A stretch of DNA of 64,000 bases from Streptomyces sp. Go-475. GTDB taxonomy: Bacteria > Actinomycetota > Actinomycetes > Streptomycetales > Streptomycetaceae. The first letter of the stretch is position 1. Every line of letters starts with the position of its first letter. Both the position numbers and the translations under genes were made by a program. The DNA is taken from the NCBI RefSeq assembly GCF_003330845.1, contig NZ_CP026121.1, forward strand, positions 1,426,001 through 1,490,000, given 5' to 3'. Positions 46,439-56,495 of this stretch are shown one piece after another. The notes under the pieces were generated by a model that was not told the DNA's origin, searched no databases, and saw nothing but the letters and a program-made list of their open reading frames with translations.

Positions 46439-47314
46439 GTGACGGACATCCCAGCGGGAGACATTGCACGCGTCGGAGTCGTGGGCTGCGGTCAGATGGG
46501 CGCGGGGATCGCCGAGGTGTGCGCCCGGGCCGGCCTGGACGTCATGGTCGCCGAGACCACCGGCGAAGCCCTGGAGATCGGCCGCACCCGGCTGTTCAAC
46601 TCCCTGGCCAAGGCCACCGAGCGCGGCAAGATCACCGAGGAGGAGCTCGAGGCCACGCAGGCCCGGCTGAGCTTCACCACGGACCTCGGCGAGTTCGCCG
46701 ACCGTGACCTGGTGATCGAGGCCGTCGTCGAGAACGAGCAGGTCAAGACCGAGATCTTCCAGGTGCTCGACCAGGTCGTGACCCGGCCGGACGCGATCCT
46801 GGCCTCCAACACCTCCTCCATCCCGCTGGTGAAGCTGGCGGTGGCGACCGCGCGGCCCGACCAGGTCATCGGCATCCACTTCTTCAACCCGGCCCCGGTG
46901 CAGAAGCTCGTGGAGCTGATCCCGGCGCTCACCACGTCCGAGGGCACGATCAGCCGCGCCCAGCTGTTCACGGAGAAGCTGCTGGGCAAGCACGCGATCC
47001 GCGCCCAGGACCGCTCCGGTTTCGTGGTCAACGCGCTGCTGATCCCGTACCTGCTCTCCGCGATCCGCATGTTCGAGACCGGCATCGCCAGCCGCGAGGA
47101 CATCGACAACGGCATGGAGATGGGCTGCGCCCACCCGATGGGCCCGCTGAAGCTGTCCGACCTGATCGGTTTGGACACGGTCGCCTCGGTCGCGCAGTCG
47201 ATGTACGAGGAGTACAAGGAGCCCCTGTACGCCGCTCCCCCGCTGCTCCAGCGCATGGTCGACGCGGGCCGCCTGGGCCGCAAGACGGGCTCGGGCTTCT
47301 ACACGTACGGCTGA
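46439..47314 (+). CDS. 3-hydroxybutyryl-CoA dehydrogenase (3-hydroxyacyl-CoA dehydrogenase)
   Basis: The 291-aa protein starts at a GTG with AAGGGA in front. It has the NAD-binding Rossmann motif VGVVGCGQMGAGIAEV, the active-site segment GIHFFNPAPVQKLVELI (catalytic His) and SNTSSIPL with a substrate Ser, then the C-terminal domain GMEMGCAHPMGPLKLSDL and GRKTGSGFYTYG. It interconverts acetoacetyl-CoA and 3-hydroxybutyryl-CoA with NAD(P)H. It is standalone here; the usual role is in fatty-acid/polyhydroxybutyrate or ethylmalonyl-CoA metabolism. Confidence 0.92.
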   Translation: MTDIPAGDIARVGVVGCGQMGAGIAEVCARAGLDVMVAETTGEALEIGRTRLFNSLAKATERGKITEEELEATQARLSFTTDLGEFADRDLVIEAVVENEQVKTEIFQVLDQVVTRPDAILASNTSSIPLVKLAVATARPDQVIGIHFFNPAPVQKLVELIPALTTSEGTISRAQLFTEKLLGKHAIRAQDRSGFVVNALLIPYLLSAIRMFETGIASREDIDNGMEMGCAHPMGPLKLSDLIGLDTVASVAQSMYEEYKEPLYAAPPLLQRMVDAGRLGRKTGSGFYTYG

Positions 47315-47335
47315 CCGCCCGGGTCGCACCCCGCC

Positions 47336-47566
47336 TCAGCGCCGCCGCTCCTCCGGCCACGGCCGGAACCGGCGGCGCCCCCATTCCGCCGCCCGCTCGT
47401 TGAGCCGGCGGCGCAGCCATCCCATCCACAGGGCGAGCGGAGTGGCCACGAGAGCGACGAGCAGCGCCGTGCCCCATCCCATGCCGCCGGAGGCGTACCG
47501 GAACACCACGGCCAGCAGCGCGTAGAGCGCCAGCGCGTACGCCGCGTTCTTCTGCCCCTTCGTCAT
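47336..47566 (-). CDS. Small membrane protein (76 aa)
   Basis: The 76-aa product has two hydrophobic helices (YALALYALLAVVFRYA and TALLVALVATPLALWMGWL) and a basic Arg-rich C-terminus. No family is recognised. It ends 22 bp from the convergent dehydrogenase gene. Confidence 0.65.
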   Translation of the reverse strand: MTKGQKNAAYALALYALLAVVFRYASGGMGWGTALLVALVATPLALWMGWLRRRLNERAAEWGRRRFRPWPEERRR

Positions 47567-47621
47567 GCGGCCCGAGTACCCCCGCAGGCCGGTTACGGTG
47601 GGTCAGGTTTCGGCCAACCGG

Positions 47622-47653
47622 CGGGCCCGGCACCGGATCGGGTGCCGGGCCCG
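47622..47653. terminator. 13-bp hairpin between divergent genes
   Basis: CGGGCCCGGCACC and its complement are separated by 6 nt. It lies upstream of both neighbouring divergent genes, not behind either, so it is either part of a 5' leader or the end of an unrecognised small transcript. Confidence 0.5.
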
Positions 47654-47784
47654 CGGCATTCACACACCGTGTGCGCGGCGGGCTCGCATATGCCCTCCGC
47701 ACACTCTCCCCAGGCGCCCACCAGGCGAGTTGACTCCTCAGCGCATGCAAGGGATGTGCAACGACTACGGAAAGGAACGGACTC

Positions 47785-48042
47785 GTGACCGTCGATCCCG
47801 AGCATCCGGTCGTTCATGGAGAACTCGCAGAGTTACGACGCCGCCTCGATGTGGCGTACGCCCGCGTCGAGGGCGGCCTGGCACTGCTCCGCCACCGCAC
47901 CGAGGAGACCGCCAAGGAGATCGAGGAACTGAACACCCGGATCCACACGCTGGAGCACGCGCGCTGGCCGCTGCCCGCGGTCGCCGCCCTCACCGCCGTG
48001 GGTGCCCTCGTCGTCGCGATCTGGCAGGCGCTGGGACACTAG
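47785..48042 (+). CDS. Small coiled-coil protein with C-terminal membrane anchor (85 aa)
   Basis: The GTG start has GGAAAGGAAC upstream. Residues 10-58 form a heptad-like helical stretch (LAELRRRLDVAYARVEGGLALLRHRTEETAKEIEELNTRI), followed by one hydrophobic span (AVAALTAVGALVVAIWQAL). No family is recognised. The stop codon is one base from that of the convergent Nudix gene. Confidence 0.7.
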   Translation: MTVDPEHPVVHGELAELRRRLDVAYARVEGGLALLRHRTEETAKEIEELNTRIHTLEHARWPLPAVAALTAVGALVVAIWQALGH

Positions 48043-48043
48043 T

Positions 48044-48589
48044 TCAGGGCAATGTGTCCTGACCGAGCCTGAGATGGTGCAGCAGAAGTAACGCGGCCGC
48101 CATGTTGGCGGCCGGGACCTCCCCGCGGGCGACCATGTCGGGGACGAGCTTGAGGGGCACCCACTCCCGGCGGTCCGACTCGAAGTCGTCCACGGGGTGC
48201 CCGACGTACTCGCCCTCGTCGGCCCAGTACACGTGGTGCCGGGCGTCGGTGAGCCCGTTGGACGGCTCCACGCTCATGAGGTGGTGCAGGGGTCCCGGCC
48301 GCCAGCCGGTCTCCTCCTCCAGTTCCCTGGCGGCCGCGCGGGCGACGTCCTCGCCGTCCTCGACCACTCCGGCCGCGAGTTCCCACCCCCAACTGTCCGT
48401 GATGAAGCGGTGCCGCCAGAGCAGCAGCACCTCGTTGGCCTCGTTCACCACCGTGGCCACGGCGACCGGCCGCAGCCGTATGAGGAAGTGGTCGAGGTGC
48501 CGGCCGTCCGGCAGTTCGACATCCGCGAGATTGACGCTGAACCAGCGGTTTGAGTACACACTTTGTTCGTTGTGTTTCGTCCACTGCAC
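48044..48589 (-). CDS. ADP-ribose-pyrophosphatase-type Nudix hydrolase
   Basis: The 181-aa protein starts at GTG (VQWTKHNEQSVYSN) with AGGTGG upstream. The N-terminal 45 residues form the extra strand/helix of ADPRase-like enzymes, and the Nudix box is GVVEDGEDVARAAARELEEETGW (positions about 79-101). The WELAAGVVEDGE and VEPSNGLTDARHHVYWA motifs fit NudF/ADP-ribose hydrolases, which release AMP and ribose-5-phosphate. The substrate was not tested. The upstream TPR regulator is 106 bp away. Confidence 0.87.
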   Translation of the reverse strand: MQWTKHNEQSVYSNRWFSVNLADVELPDGRHLDHFLIRLRPVAVATVVNEANEVLLLWRHRFITDSWGWELAAGVVEDGEDVARAAARELEEETGWRPGPLHHLMSVEPSNGLTDARHHVYWADEGEYVGHPVDDFESDRREWVPLKLVPDMVARGEVPAANMAAALLLLHHLRLGQDTLP

Positions 48590-48695
48590 GGTTCTGCCAC
48601 CTTCCGTCGAGTAAGGGGCAATATCGCAGCAGGGACGTAGGGACAGCAGGCGCACAGGAGGCGGCTCGGGATCAGGCGGACGCCGCCGTTCCCGT

Positions 48696-50036
48696 CTACA
48701 ACGGTACGCGCAGTGCTCCGTCGATGAGTTCGGCGGCCTCGGCCGTGCCCGCGCACCCGCTGCGCACGAGGTGCTCGCGCACCGCGCGCAGCCGGTCGCG
48801 CAACCGCTGGGACTCCATGCCACGGGCCTGCTCGGCCATCTGCACGGCGATGGCGACCGCCTTGTCGGCGTTGCCCTGCCGCAGCTCGATGGTGCTGAGC
48901 ATCGCGAGCCGGTGCACACGCCCCCGGTCGTGCGCCGGGTTGTCGACGGCGGCCGCGGCATGTTCGCCGGCGGCCGCGATCTCCCCGAGGCTGAGCAGCG
49001 CCTCGGCCACCTGGACGTTGACCAGACCCGGCTGGACATAGCCGGTCTCGTCGGGTTCGTAGCCGCGCCGGATGCGCTCGGCGGCCTGCTCGGCCCGGCG
49101 GATGCAGGACAGGGCGCTGCTGCCGTCGCCGAGATGCGCGTACGCCTTGGCCTGCATCGCATAGAGGTCGGAGGCGAGCGCCGGGGTGATGTGCTTGCCG
49201 GCGGCCCGCAGCGCGGCCTCCGCGAAGGCCACGGCCTGCCGGTACTCCCGCATGAACAGCGACTGGTTGACCAGCAGGGCGATGACGTACGCCCCGAGCC
49301 CCCGGTCGCCGCTGGCCTTGGCCAGGCGCAGCGCCTGGTGGAAGTAGCGCTGGGCGAGCCCGTGGGCGTCGGAGTCGTAGGCGCAGATGCCGGCGACCGC
49401 CACCAGCCCGCCGGTGGCCCGGTGCAGCTGGCGACCGGTCTCGTCGGTGTAGCTGCCGCGCAGCAGCGGGGCGGCCTCGGCGTTGAGGAAGCCGACGATC
49501 CGGGCGCGCGTCGCGATGCCCCCGGCCTTGCGGTACATCTGCTCGTAGTGGGTGCGGGCGGCCCGCAGCATCTCCAGGTCGCCCGGGGTGACGCGGTGTC
49601 TGCCGCCGCGGGAGACGTCGACGTCCTCGGGCGGGTTCTCCCACTCCCACACCGGCATGACGGCGGGCGTGCCGGTGAGCGCGGGGGCGCCCAGGATGTG
49701 CGGGCGCTGCTGCTGGTCGGAGCGCCACAGGGCGGTGGCCCGTTCGACGAACCCGGAGAGCGAGCCGGTGTGCGGTGCGGCCGGCTCGCCGGGCACGCCG
49801 AGGCCGATGTCGTCGAGGGTGACGTGCCGTCGCAGCCGGGCCGCGAGCACCTCGCAGATCAGGTCGGGCACTTGCCCCCGGGGGCGCTGCCCTTTCAACC
49901 ACCGGGCGACGGCGGTGTGTTCGTACCGCAGGGACAGGCCTCGCGCCCGTCCCGCCTGATTGACGTGTGCGGCCAGCCCCGCGTGCGAGATCCCCGCCTC
50001 GTCCAGGATCGCGTCGAGCAGAGTGTTGGGCTGCAT
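48696..50036 (-). CDS. XRE-like / TPR transcriptional regulator of the NsdA type
   Basis: The 446-aa protein starts at MQPNTLLDAILDEAG and has an N-terminal helix-turn-helix-like part (residues 10-75: HAGLAAHVNQAGRARGLSLRYEHTAVARWLKG) and a long helical region with TPR-like repeats (about 130-430; AQRYFHQALRLAKASGDRGLGAY, AVAFAEAALRAAGK, LAMLSTIELRQGNADKAVAIAVQM). This architecture is shared with the Streptomyces NsdA/NsdB developmental regulators. A role in development or secondary metabolism is inferred only from the architecture. Confidence 0.75.
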   Translation of the reverse strand: MQPNTLLDAILDEAGISHAGLAAHVNQAGRARGLSLRYEHTAVARWLKGQRPRGQVPDLICEVLAARLRRHVTLDDIGLGVPGEPAAPHTGSLSGFVERATALWRSDQQQRPHILGAPALTGTPAVMPVWEWENPPEDVDVSRGGRHRVTPGDLEMLRAARTHYEQMYRKAGGIATRARIVGFLNAEAAPLLRGSYTDETGRQLHRATGGLVAVAGICAYDSDAHGLAQRYFHQALRLAKASGDRGLGAYVIALLVNQSLFMREYRQAVAFAEAALRAAGKHITPALASDLYAMQAKAYAHLGDGSSALSCIRRAEQAAERIRRGYEPDETGYVQPGLVNVQVAEALLSLGEIAAAGEHAAAAVDNPAHDRGRVHRLAMLSTIELRQGNADKAVAIAVQMAEQARGMESQRLRDRLRAVREHLVRSGCAGTAEAAELIDGALRVPL

Positions 50037-50286
50037 GTGGGCCCCCCGGGTGGCTCGGTGCGGCCAGGTTAGTGGTTCCGGGTTCACACGGGGTGTGAAC
50101 GGAGTGCCCGAATCCGCACTGTGCGCGCGCTGTCGCTCTGTGTCGCCGGCCGGTTGACTGAAATGCCTCGCAAGAGGCCGGCCGGGCCGCCGGCTCCCCC
50201 TCGTACAGTGCGGCGGCCCGTCCCCGCCGTCCGCCCGGCCGCCTGCCCGACACTCCGTGGCGGGGCGGACGGCTCGGCCGGGCGCG

Positions 50287-51318
50287 TCATCGCCGGTGGG
50301 TCAGGTGTACGTCGTCGGCTGCGGGTGCGTCGTGGCTGGTCGCGCAGTTCCCCGCGCCCCTGAGGCGCGTACAGCGGGTGTTCGTGAAGACCATCAGGGC
50401 GATGTCGTCCGCAGGTGCGCCCCGGGTGTGGTGCCGGAGGGCAGCGCACACACAGTCCAGAACCGTCTGCGAGGAGAACGGCTGGTCCCGTACCGCACGC
50501 GTCAGGACGTCCGGCAGGGGAAAGAACCGGCCACGGGCGTCCCTCGCGTCCTGGGCGCCGTCCGTGTAGAGGAACAGCGCGTCGCCGTGCTTCAGGTACC
50601 CCAGGCTCACGGCGGACAGCTCGGTCGGCAGCGGGAACAGACCCAGTGGCGGGTACGGATCGGCCGGGGCGAGCTGGTCGGCGCCCGTGCCGCTCAGCCG
50701 GTACGGCCACGGGTGCCCGCAGTTCAGCGCGAGCAGCTCGCCGTCGGGCCGGATCTCCACGAGCAGCAGGGTCACGAACTCCTCGGTGGCGCCGGCCGGA
50801 TGCTCCTGGCGCAGATGCCGGTCCAGGGCGCGTTCCAGCCGGCGCAGCACCGCGCCGAGGCCCTGCTCGTCGTGCGCGGCCTCGCGGAAGCAGCCGAGCA
50901 CGGCGGCGACGGTCCCGAAGGCACCGATGCCGTGCCCGCGTACGTCACCCATCACGGACCGCACGCCGTACTCGGTGGCGACGACCTCGTACAGGTCGCC
51001 GCCGACCGCGGCCCCGCGCTCCGCCGTCACCTGGGCGGCGGCGACGTCCAGTCCGTCGACCCGCGCGGGCAGCGGCCGCAGCAGCGCGTCCTGCGCGGCA
51101 CCCGCGACCCGGCGCAGCTGACGCAGCTCCCGCAGCAGCGTCTGCCGCACATGGAGGACGAGCCCGGTCCCGACCGCGAAGAACACGGCGCTGGTGACGA
51201 GCCGCGCCTCCAGGTGGGTCTCCTGGGCGAGCGGACAGGCGAGCTTGTACGTGACGGCCGCCGCGCCCCACACCGTCGGCAGTCCGAGGCTGCGCACCCG
51301 GCCCTTGATGCGGATCAT
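50287..51318 (-). CDS. PP2C/SpoIIE-type protein phosphatase with membrane segment
   Basis: The 343-aa protein has one or two N-terminal hydrophobic helices, a helical linker, and a PP2C-SpoIIE domain (about residues 105-325) with metal-binding aspartates in GGDLYEVV, MGDVRGHGIGAF, FLYTDGAQDARD and APADDIALMV. It would dephosphorylate phosphoserine on an anti-sigma antagonist or similar partner. I start at MIRIKGRVRSLG (GGGG eight bases upstream); an in-frame ATG at 51417 would run into the large hairpin. The last ~20 residues (RGAGNCATSHDAPAADD...) are encoded by intergenic repeat copy 4. Confidence 0.8.
   Translation of the reverse strand: MIRIKGRVRSLGLPTVWGAAAVTYKLACPLAQETHLEARLVTSAVFFAVGTGLVLHVRQTLLRELRQLRRVAGAAQDALLRPLPARVDGLDVAAAQVTAERGAAVGGDLYEVVATEYGVRSVMGDVRGHGIGAFGTVAAVLGCFREAAHDEQGLGAVLRRLERALDRHLRQEHPAGATEEFVTLLLVEIRPDGELLALNCGHPWPYRLSGTGADQLAPADPYPPLGLFPLPTELSAVSLGYLKHGDALFLYTDGAQDARDARGRFFPLPDVLTRAVRDQPFSSQTVLDCVCAALRHHTRGAPADDIALMVFTNTRCTRLRGAGNCATSHDAPAADDVHLTHRR
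50332..50361 (+). repeat. Intergenic repeat, copy 4, inside a coding sequence
   Basis: GTGGCTGGTCGCGCAGTTCC continues CCGCGCCCCT. Similarity extends to the left (GTCGTCGGCTGCGGGTGCGT C), as in copy 5. It lies within the 3' end of the PP2C gene, antisense to it. Confidence 0.88.
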
Positions 51319-51347
51319 GCCGATGGCCCCCCAATAGGCCCTGACAC

Positions 51348-51387
51348 ACAGAATCGGACCGGCCCAGAAAGGCCGGTCCGATTCTGT
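51348..51387 (-). terminator. 17-bp perfect stem-loop after pheT
   Basis: ACAGAATCGGACCGGCC and its exact complement flank a CAGAAA loop, 142 bp beyond the pheT stop and just upstream of the PP2C start. It is the largest hairpin I saw in the window and most likely ends the pheST transcript. Confidence 0.8.
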
Positions 51388-51457
51388 TGGACAGTTCACC
51401 CGAAAAGGCAGGATCACCCACCATTACCACTCGAACGAGTGAGGTGACTCGCCCTCA

Positions 51458-51487
51458 AGGGGCGCGGGGAACTGTGCGACCAGCCAC
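51458..51487 (-). repeat. Intergenic repeat, copy 5
   Basis: AGGGGCGCGGGGAACTGTGC then GACCAGCCAC, the reverse orientation to copy 4; the two copies flank the PP2C gene as an inverted pair. The match extends further through CCAACCCGCAGCCGAAGTC. Confidence 0.88.
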
Positions 51488-51528
51488 GACCAACCCGCAG
51501 CCGAAGTCACCGCACAGCCCCCACCGCG

Positions 51529-54041
51529 CTAACTCCGCAACTCGGCCCCCACCCGCTCACCGGCGAGAGCGACGGCCGCGTCCCGAGCCGCCGACGCCTC
51601 GTCCACGGTCAGCGTCCGATCGGCCGCCCGGAACCGCAGCGCGTACGCGAGCGACTTCCGTCCCTCGCCCAACTGCTCGGCGTTCTCGTACACGTCGAAC
51701 AGCCGAATGGACTCCAGCAGCTCACCGGCCCCCTCGCGCAGGGCCTCCTCGACCTCCGCCGCCGGAACAACGGCGTCGACGACCAGGGCGACATCCTGCG
51801 TGGCCACGGGGAACGTGGAGATCCGCGGCGCCGCCACCGTGGTGTCCCCGGCGGTCTCCACCGCGTCCAGGTCGAGCTCCATCGCGCAGGTCCGCGCGGG
51901 CAGCCCGAGCGCCTTCACGACGCGGGGATGCAGCTCACCGGCGTGGCCCACGACCCGCTCGGCACCGTCGACGGCGACGACCAGTTCGGCGCACCGCCCC
52001 GGGTGCCACGGCCCGTACTGCCCCTTGCGGATCACCAGCTCGGCACCGGCCTCACGGGCGACGGACCGCGCCGCCTCGACCGCGTCGGCCCAGTCCGCCG
52101 GACGGCCCTTGCCCCACCAGCCGGCCTGCTCGCGCGCACCGGCGAGGACGACGGCGACGTGCCGCGGCTGCTCGGGCAGCGCGGCGTTCAGCTCGGCGAG
52201 TTCCTCGTCGGTGGGGCGGCGGTCGACGGGGAGCACGGCGGCGACGCGCCGCTCCTCGCGCGGCCGGAAGACCAGGCCGGTCTCGAACAGCGCGAGGTCG
52301 TGCGAGCCCCGGCCGTCGTTGCGGCGCAGCGCGGCGAGCAGGCCCGGCAGCAGCGTCGTGCGCAGCGCGGGCTCCTCGTCGCTCAGCGGGTTGCTGAGCT
52401 TCACGACGCGGCGGGCCGGGTCGTCCTTCTCCAGGCCGAGCTGGTCGAAGACCTGCTCGCCGATGAAGGGGTAGTTCAGCGCCTCGACGTACCCGGCGCC
52501 GGCCAGGGCGCGGCCGACGCGGCGGTGCAGCCGCTGCCGGTCCGTCAGGCCGAGGCCGGCCGGCGGCTTGGGCAGCGTGGAGGGCAGGTTCTCGTAGCCC
52601 TCCAGACGGATGACCTCTTCGGCCAGGTCGTTCGGGTCGGTGAGGTCGGGCCGCCAGGACGGCACGGTGACGATCAGCTCGTCCTGCCCGTACACGTCGC
52701 AGCCGATCTCCTGCAGCCGCCGGACGACGGTCTCGCGGCCGTAGGCGACGCCCGCGACCTTGTCCGGGTGGTCGGCCGGGATGGTGATGGTGCGCGGCGC
52801 GCCGGGCGCGATGACCTCGGTGACGCCGGCTTCGGCGGTACCGCCCGCGAGGAGGACCAGCAGGTCGACCGTGCGCTGCGCGGCAGCGGCGGCGGCCTGG
52901 GGGTCGACGCCGCGCTCGAAGCGGCGGGAGGCCTCGGAGGACAGCTTGTGCCGGCGGGCCGTGCGCGCGATCGACACCGCGTCGAAGTGGGCCGCCTCGA
53001 TGACGACGTCGGCCGTGGCGTTCTCCGCGTCGTCGTGGTCGGCGATCTCCGTGTCGGCGCCGCCCATGACACCGGCGAGCCCGATCGGGCCGCGGTCGTC
53101 GGTGATCACCAGGTCCTCGGCGTCCAGCGTGCGCTCGACGCCGTCGAGGGTGGTGAGCTTCTCGCCCGGCTCGGCGCGGCGCACGCCGATGGTGCCCTGG
53201 ACCAGGGAGCGGTCGTAGGCGTGGAGCGGCTGGCCGAGCTCCATCATCACGTAGTTGGTGACGTCGACAGCGAGGGAGATCGGGCGCATGCCGACCTTCT
53301 GCAGCCGGCGCTGGAGCCAGATCGGCGAGCGGGCCTCGGCGCTCAGACCGGTGACCGTGCGGGCCGTGAAGCGGTCGCAGCCGGTGGGGTCGGAGATCCG
53401 CACCGGGTGGCCGTAGGCGTTCGGGCCGGGCACGTCGATCAGGGCCGGGTCGCGCAGCGGCAGGCCGTAGGCGATGGCGGTCTCGCGGGCGACACCGCGG
53501 ATGGACAGGCAGTAGCCGCGGTCAGGCGTGACGGCGATGTCGAGGACCTCGTCGACCAGCTCCAGCAGCTCGACGGCGTCCTTGCCGACCTCGGTCTCCG
53601 GGGGCAGCACGATGATGCCCTTGGTGCCGTCGTCGCCCATGTTCAGCTCGTCGCTGGAGCAGATCATGCCGCGCGACATCCGGCCGTAGGTCTTGCGCTC
53701 GGCGATCTGGAAGTCACCGGGCAGGACGGCGCCGGGCAGGGCCACGACGACCTTGTCGCCGACGGCGAAGTTGCGGGCGCCGCAGATGATCTCCTGGGGC
53801 TCGCCGGTGCCGTTGGCCTGGCCGACGTCGACGGTGCAGAAGCGGATCGGCTTCTTGAACTCCGTCAGCTCCTCGATGGTGGCCACCTGGCCCACGACCA
53901 GCGGGCCCTTGAGGTCGGCGCCGAGCTGCTCGACGGTCTCGACCTCGAGCCCGGCCGAGACGAGCTTCTCCTGGACGTCGCGGCCGGATTCCGTCGCCGG
54001 CAGGTCGACGTACTCCCGCAGCCAAGAAAGCGGGACCCGCA

Positions 54042-54042
<1 letters not shown>
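51529..54042 (-). CDS. pheT: Phenylalanyl-tRNA synthetase beta subunit
   Basis: The 837-aa PheT has, in order, the N-terminal part with a tRNA-binding domain ([11 protein letters not shown]...[20 protein letters not shown]), the B3/B4 domain ([17 protein letters not shown], then [17 protein letters not shown] and [12 protein letters not shown]), B5, the catalytic-like core and the FDX-ACB anticodon-binding end ([20 protein letters not shown]). B3/B4 contains the editing site. With PheS it forms the (alpha-beta)2 enzyme. Its ATG overlaps the pheS stop by 1 base. Confidence 0.97.
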
Positions 54043-55208
<1,166 letters not shown>

Positions 55209-55298
55209 TCACCGACTCCGACGGCCGTCTGCGGGACACAAAGGTGCCAATGGCCGAGTCTAACGGGGTGGAGGTGTACGAATGCGCCCGCGGGCTGC

Positions 55299-56441
55299 TC
55301 AGGCGAGGTAGGCCGGAGCGCTCACGGGCAACGTAAATCGGAACTCGGCACCGGCGCCGGGGGCGCGGCCGACCGTGATGGTGCCGCCGTGGGCCTCGAC
55401 GATGCCCTTGACGATGTAGAGCCCGAGGCCCGTGCCGCCGCGCTTGCTGCCCCGCCAGAAGCGGGTGAAGACGCGGTTCATGGACTCCTCCGGGATGCCG
55501 GGCCCCTCGTCGCTCACCGTGACCGACGTGCCGGTGTCCTCGCCCTCACGGGGGGACGCCGTGGCCGTGACGTCGATCGTGACAGTTCCCTCACCGTGCC
55601 GCACGGCATTTTCCAGGAGGTTGCTGAGCACCTGGTCGATCTTGTCGGGGTCGGCCCACAGGTCGGGCAGCGGCTGCTGGACGCGCAGCAGGAACCGGTC
55701 GGCGGGCTGTCCTGCGGCGACGTAGGCCTGGATGTGCCGGCCGACGGCGGCGCCGATGTCGACGGGCTGGCGGCGCACCTCCAGGCGGCCGGAGTCGATC
55801 CGGGAGATGTCGAGCAGCTCGGCGATGAGCCGGGTGACGCGGTCGGCGTCGGCGTCGACGGTCTCGAGCATCAGGCGCTTCTGGTCGTCGGTGAAGCGTT
55901 CCCACTTGGCGAGCAGGGTGGCGGTGAAGCCCTTGACGGAGGTGAGCGGGGAGCGCAGCTCGTGGGCGACGGTGGCGATCAGCTCGGCGTGGCTGCGCTC
56001 GGTGCGGCGGCGGGCCTCGGTGTCGCGCAGGGTGACGACCAGACGGCGGACGGGCCCGGTGGGCCGGGTGCGGACGTAGCGCGCGGAGACCAGCACCTCG
56101 CGCCCGCCGGGCAGCAGGAGGTTGCGCTCCGGCTGTCCGACGCGGATGGCGAGACCGCCGTACGGGTCGGTCAGCTGCCACCAGCGGCGCCCTTCGAGGT
56201 CCTCTAATGGCAGGGCCTTCTCCAGCCGCTGCCCGAGGGCGTCGCGGGCGCGGACGGCGGTGATGCGCTCGGCCGCGGCGTTGAAGCAGATGACGCGGCC
56301 CTGCTCGTCGGCGACGACGAGCCCGTCGGGCAGCTGGTCGGGGTCGATGCCGAGGCAGGCGGGATCACCGGGCGGCCGGGCCGCGGCAGGCGGGCTCCCG
56401 GCGTCCTGGGCTCCCGGTGCGCTGCTCGTGCCGACGCTCAT
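55299..56441 (-). CDS. PAS-domain sensor histidine kinase
   Basis: The 380-aa kinase has a PAS domain at about residues 30-140 (DQLPDGLVVADEQGRVICFNAAAERI), a HisKA domain with the phosphoacceptor in VAHELRSPLTSVKGF (near residue 160), and HATPase motifs NLLENAVRHG, VSDEGPGIP and GGTGLGLYIVKGI. There is no transmembrane segment, so it should sense a cytoplasmic signal through PAS. No response regulator gene is adjacent, so it is an orphan kinase here. It lies 129 bp upstream of pheS on the same strand. Confidence 0.9.
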   Translation of the reverse strand: MSVGTSSAPGAQDAGSPPAAARPPGDPACLGIDPDQLPDGLVVADEQGRVICFNAAAERITAVRARDALGQRLEKALPLEDLEGRRWWQLTDPYGGLAIRVGQPERNLLLPGGREVLVSARYVRTRPTGPVRRLVVTLRDTEARRRTERSHAELIATVAHELRSPLTSVKGFTATLLAKWERFTDDQKRLMLETVDADADRVTRLIAELLDISRIDSGRLEVRRQPVDIGAAVGRHIQAYVAAGQPADRFLLRVQQPLPDLWADPDKIDQVLSNLLENAVRHGEGTVTIDVTATASPREGEDTGTSVTVSDEGPGIPEESMNRVFTRFWRGSKRGGTGLGLYIVKGIVEAHGGTITVGRAPGAGAEFRFTLPVSAPAYLA

Positions 56442-56495
56442 CGCCGTACCCCACCTCCAAGGCTCCGCAGAGGGGTCCCTGAGCTGGTCACCCTA

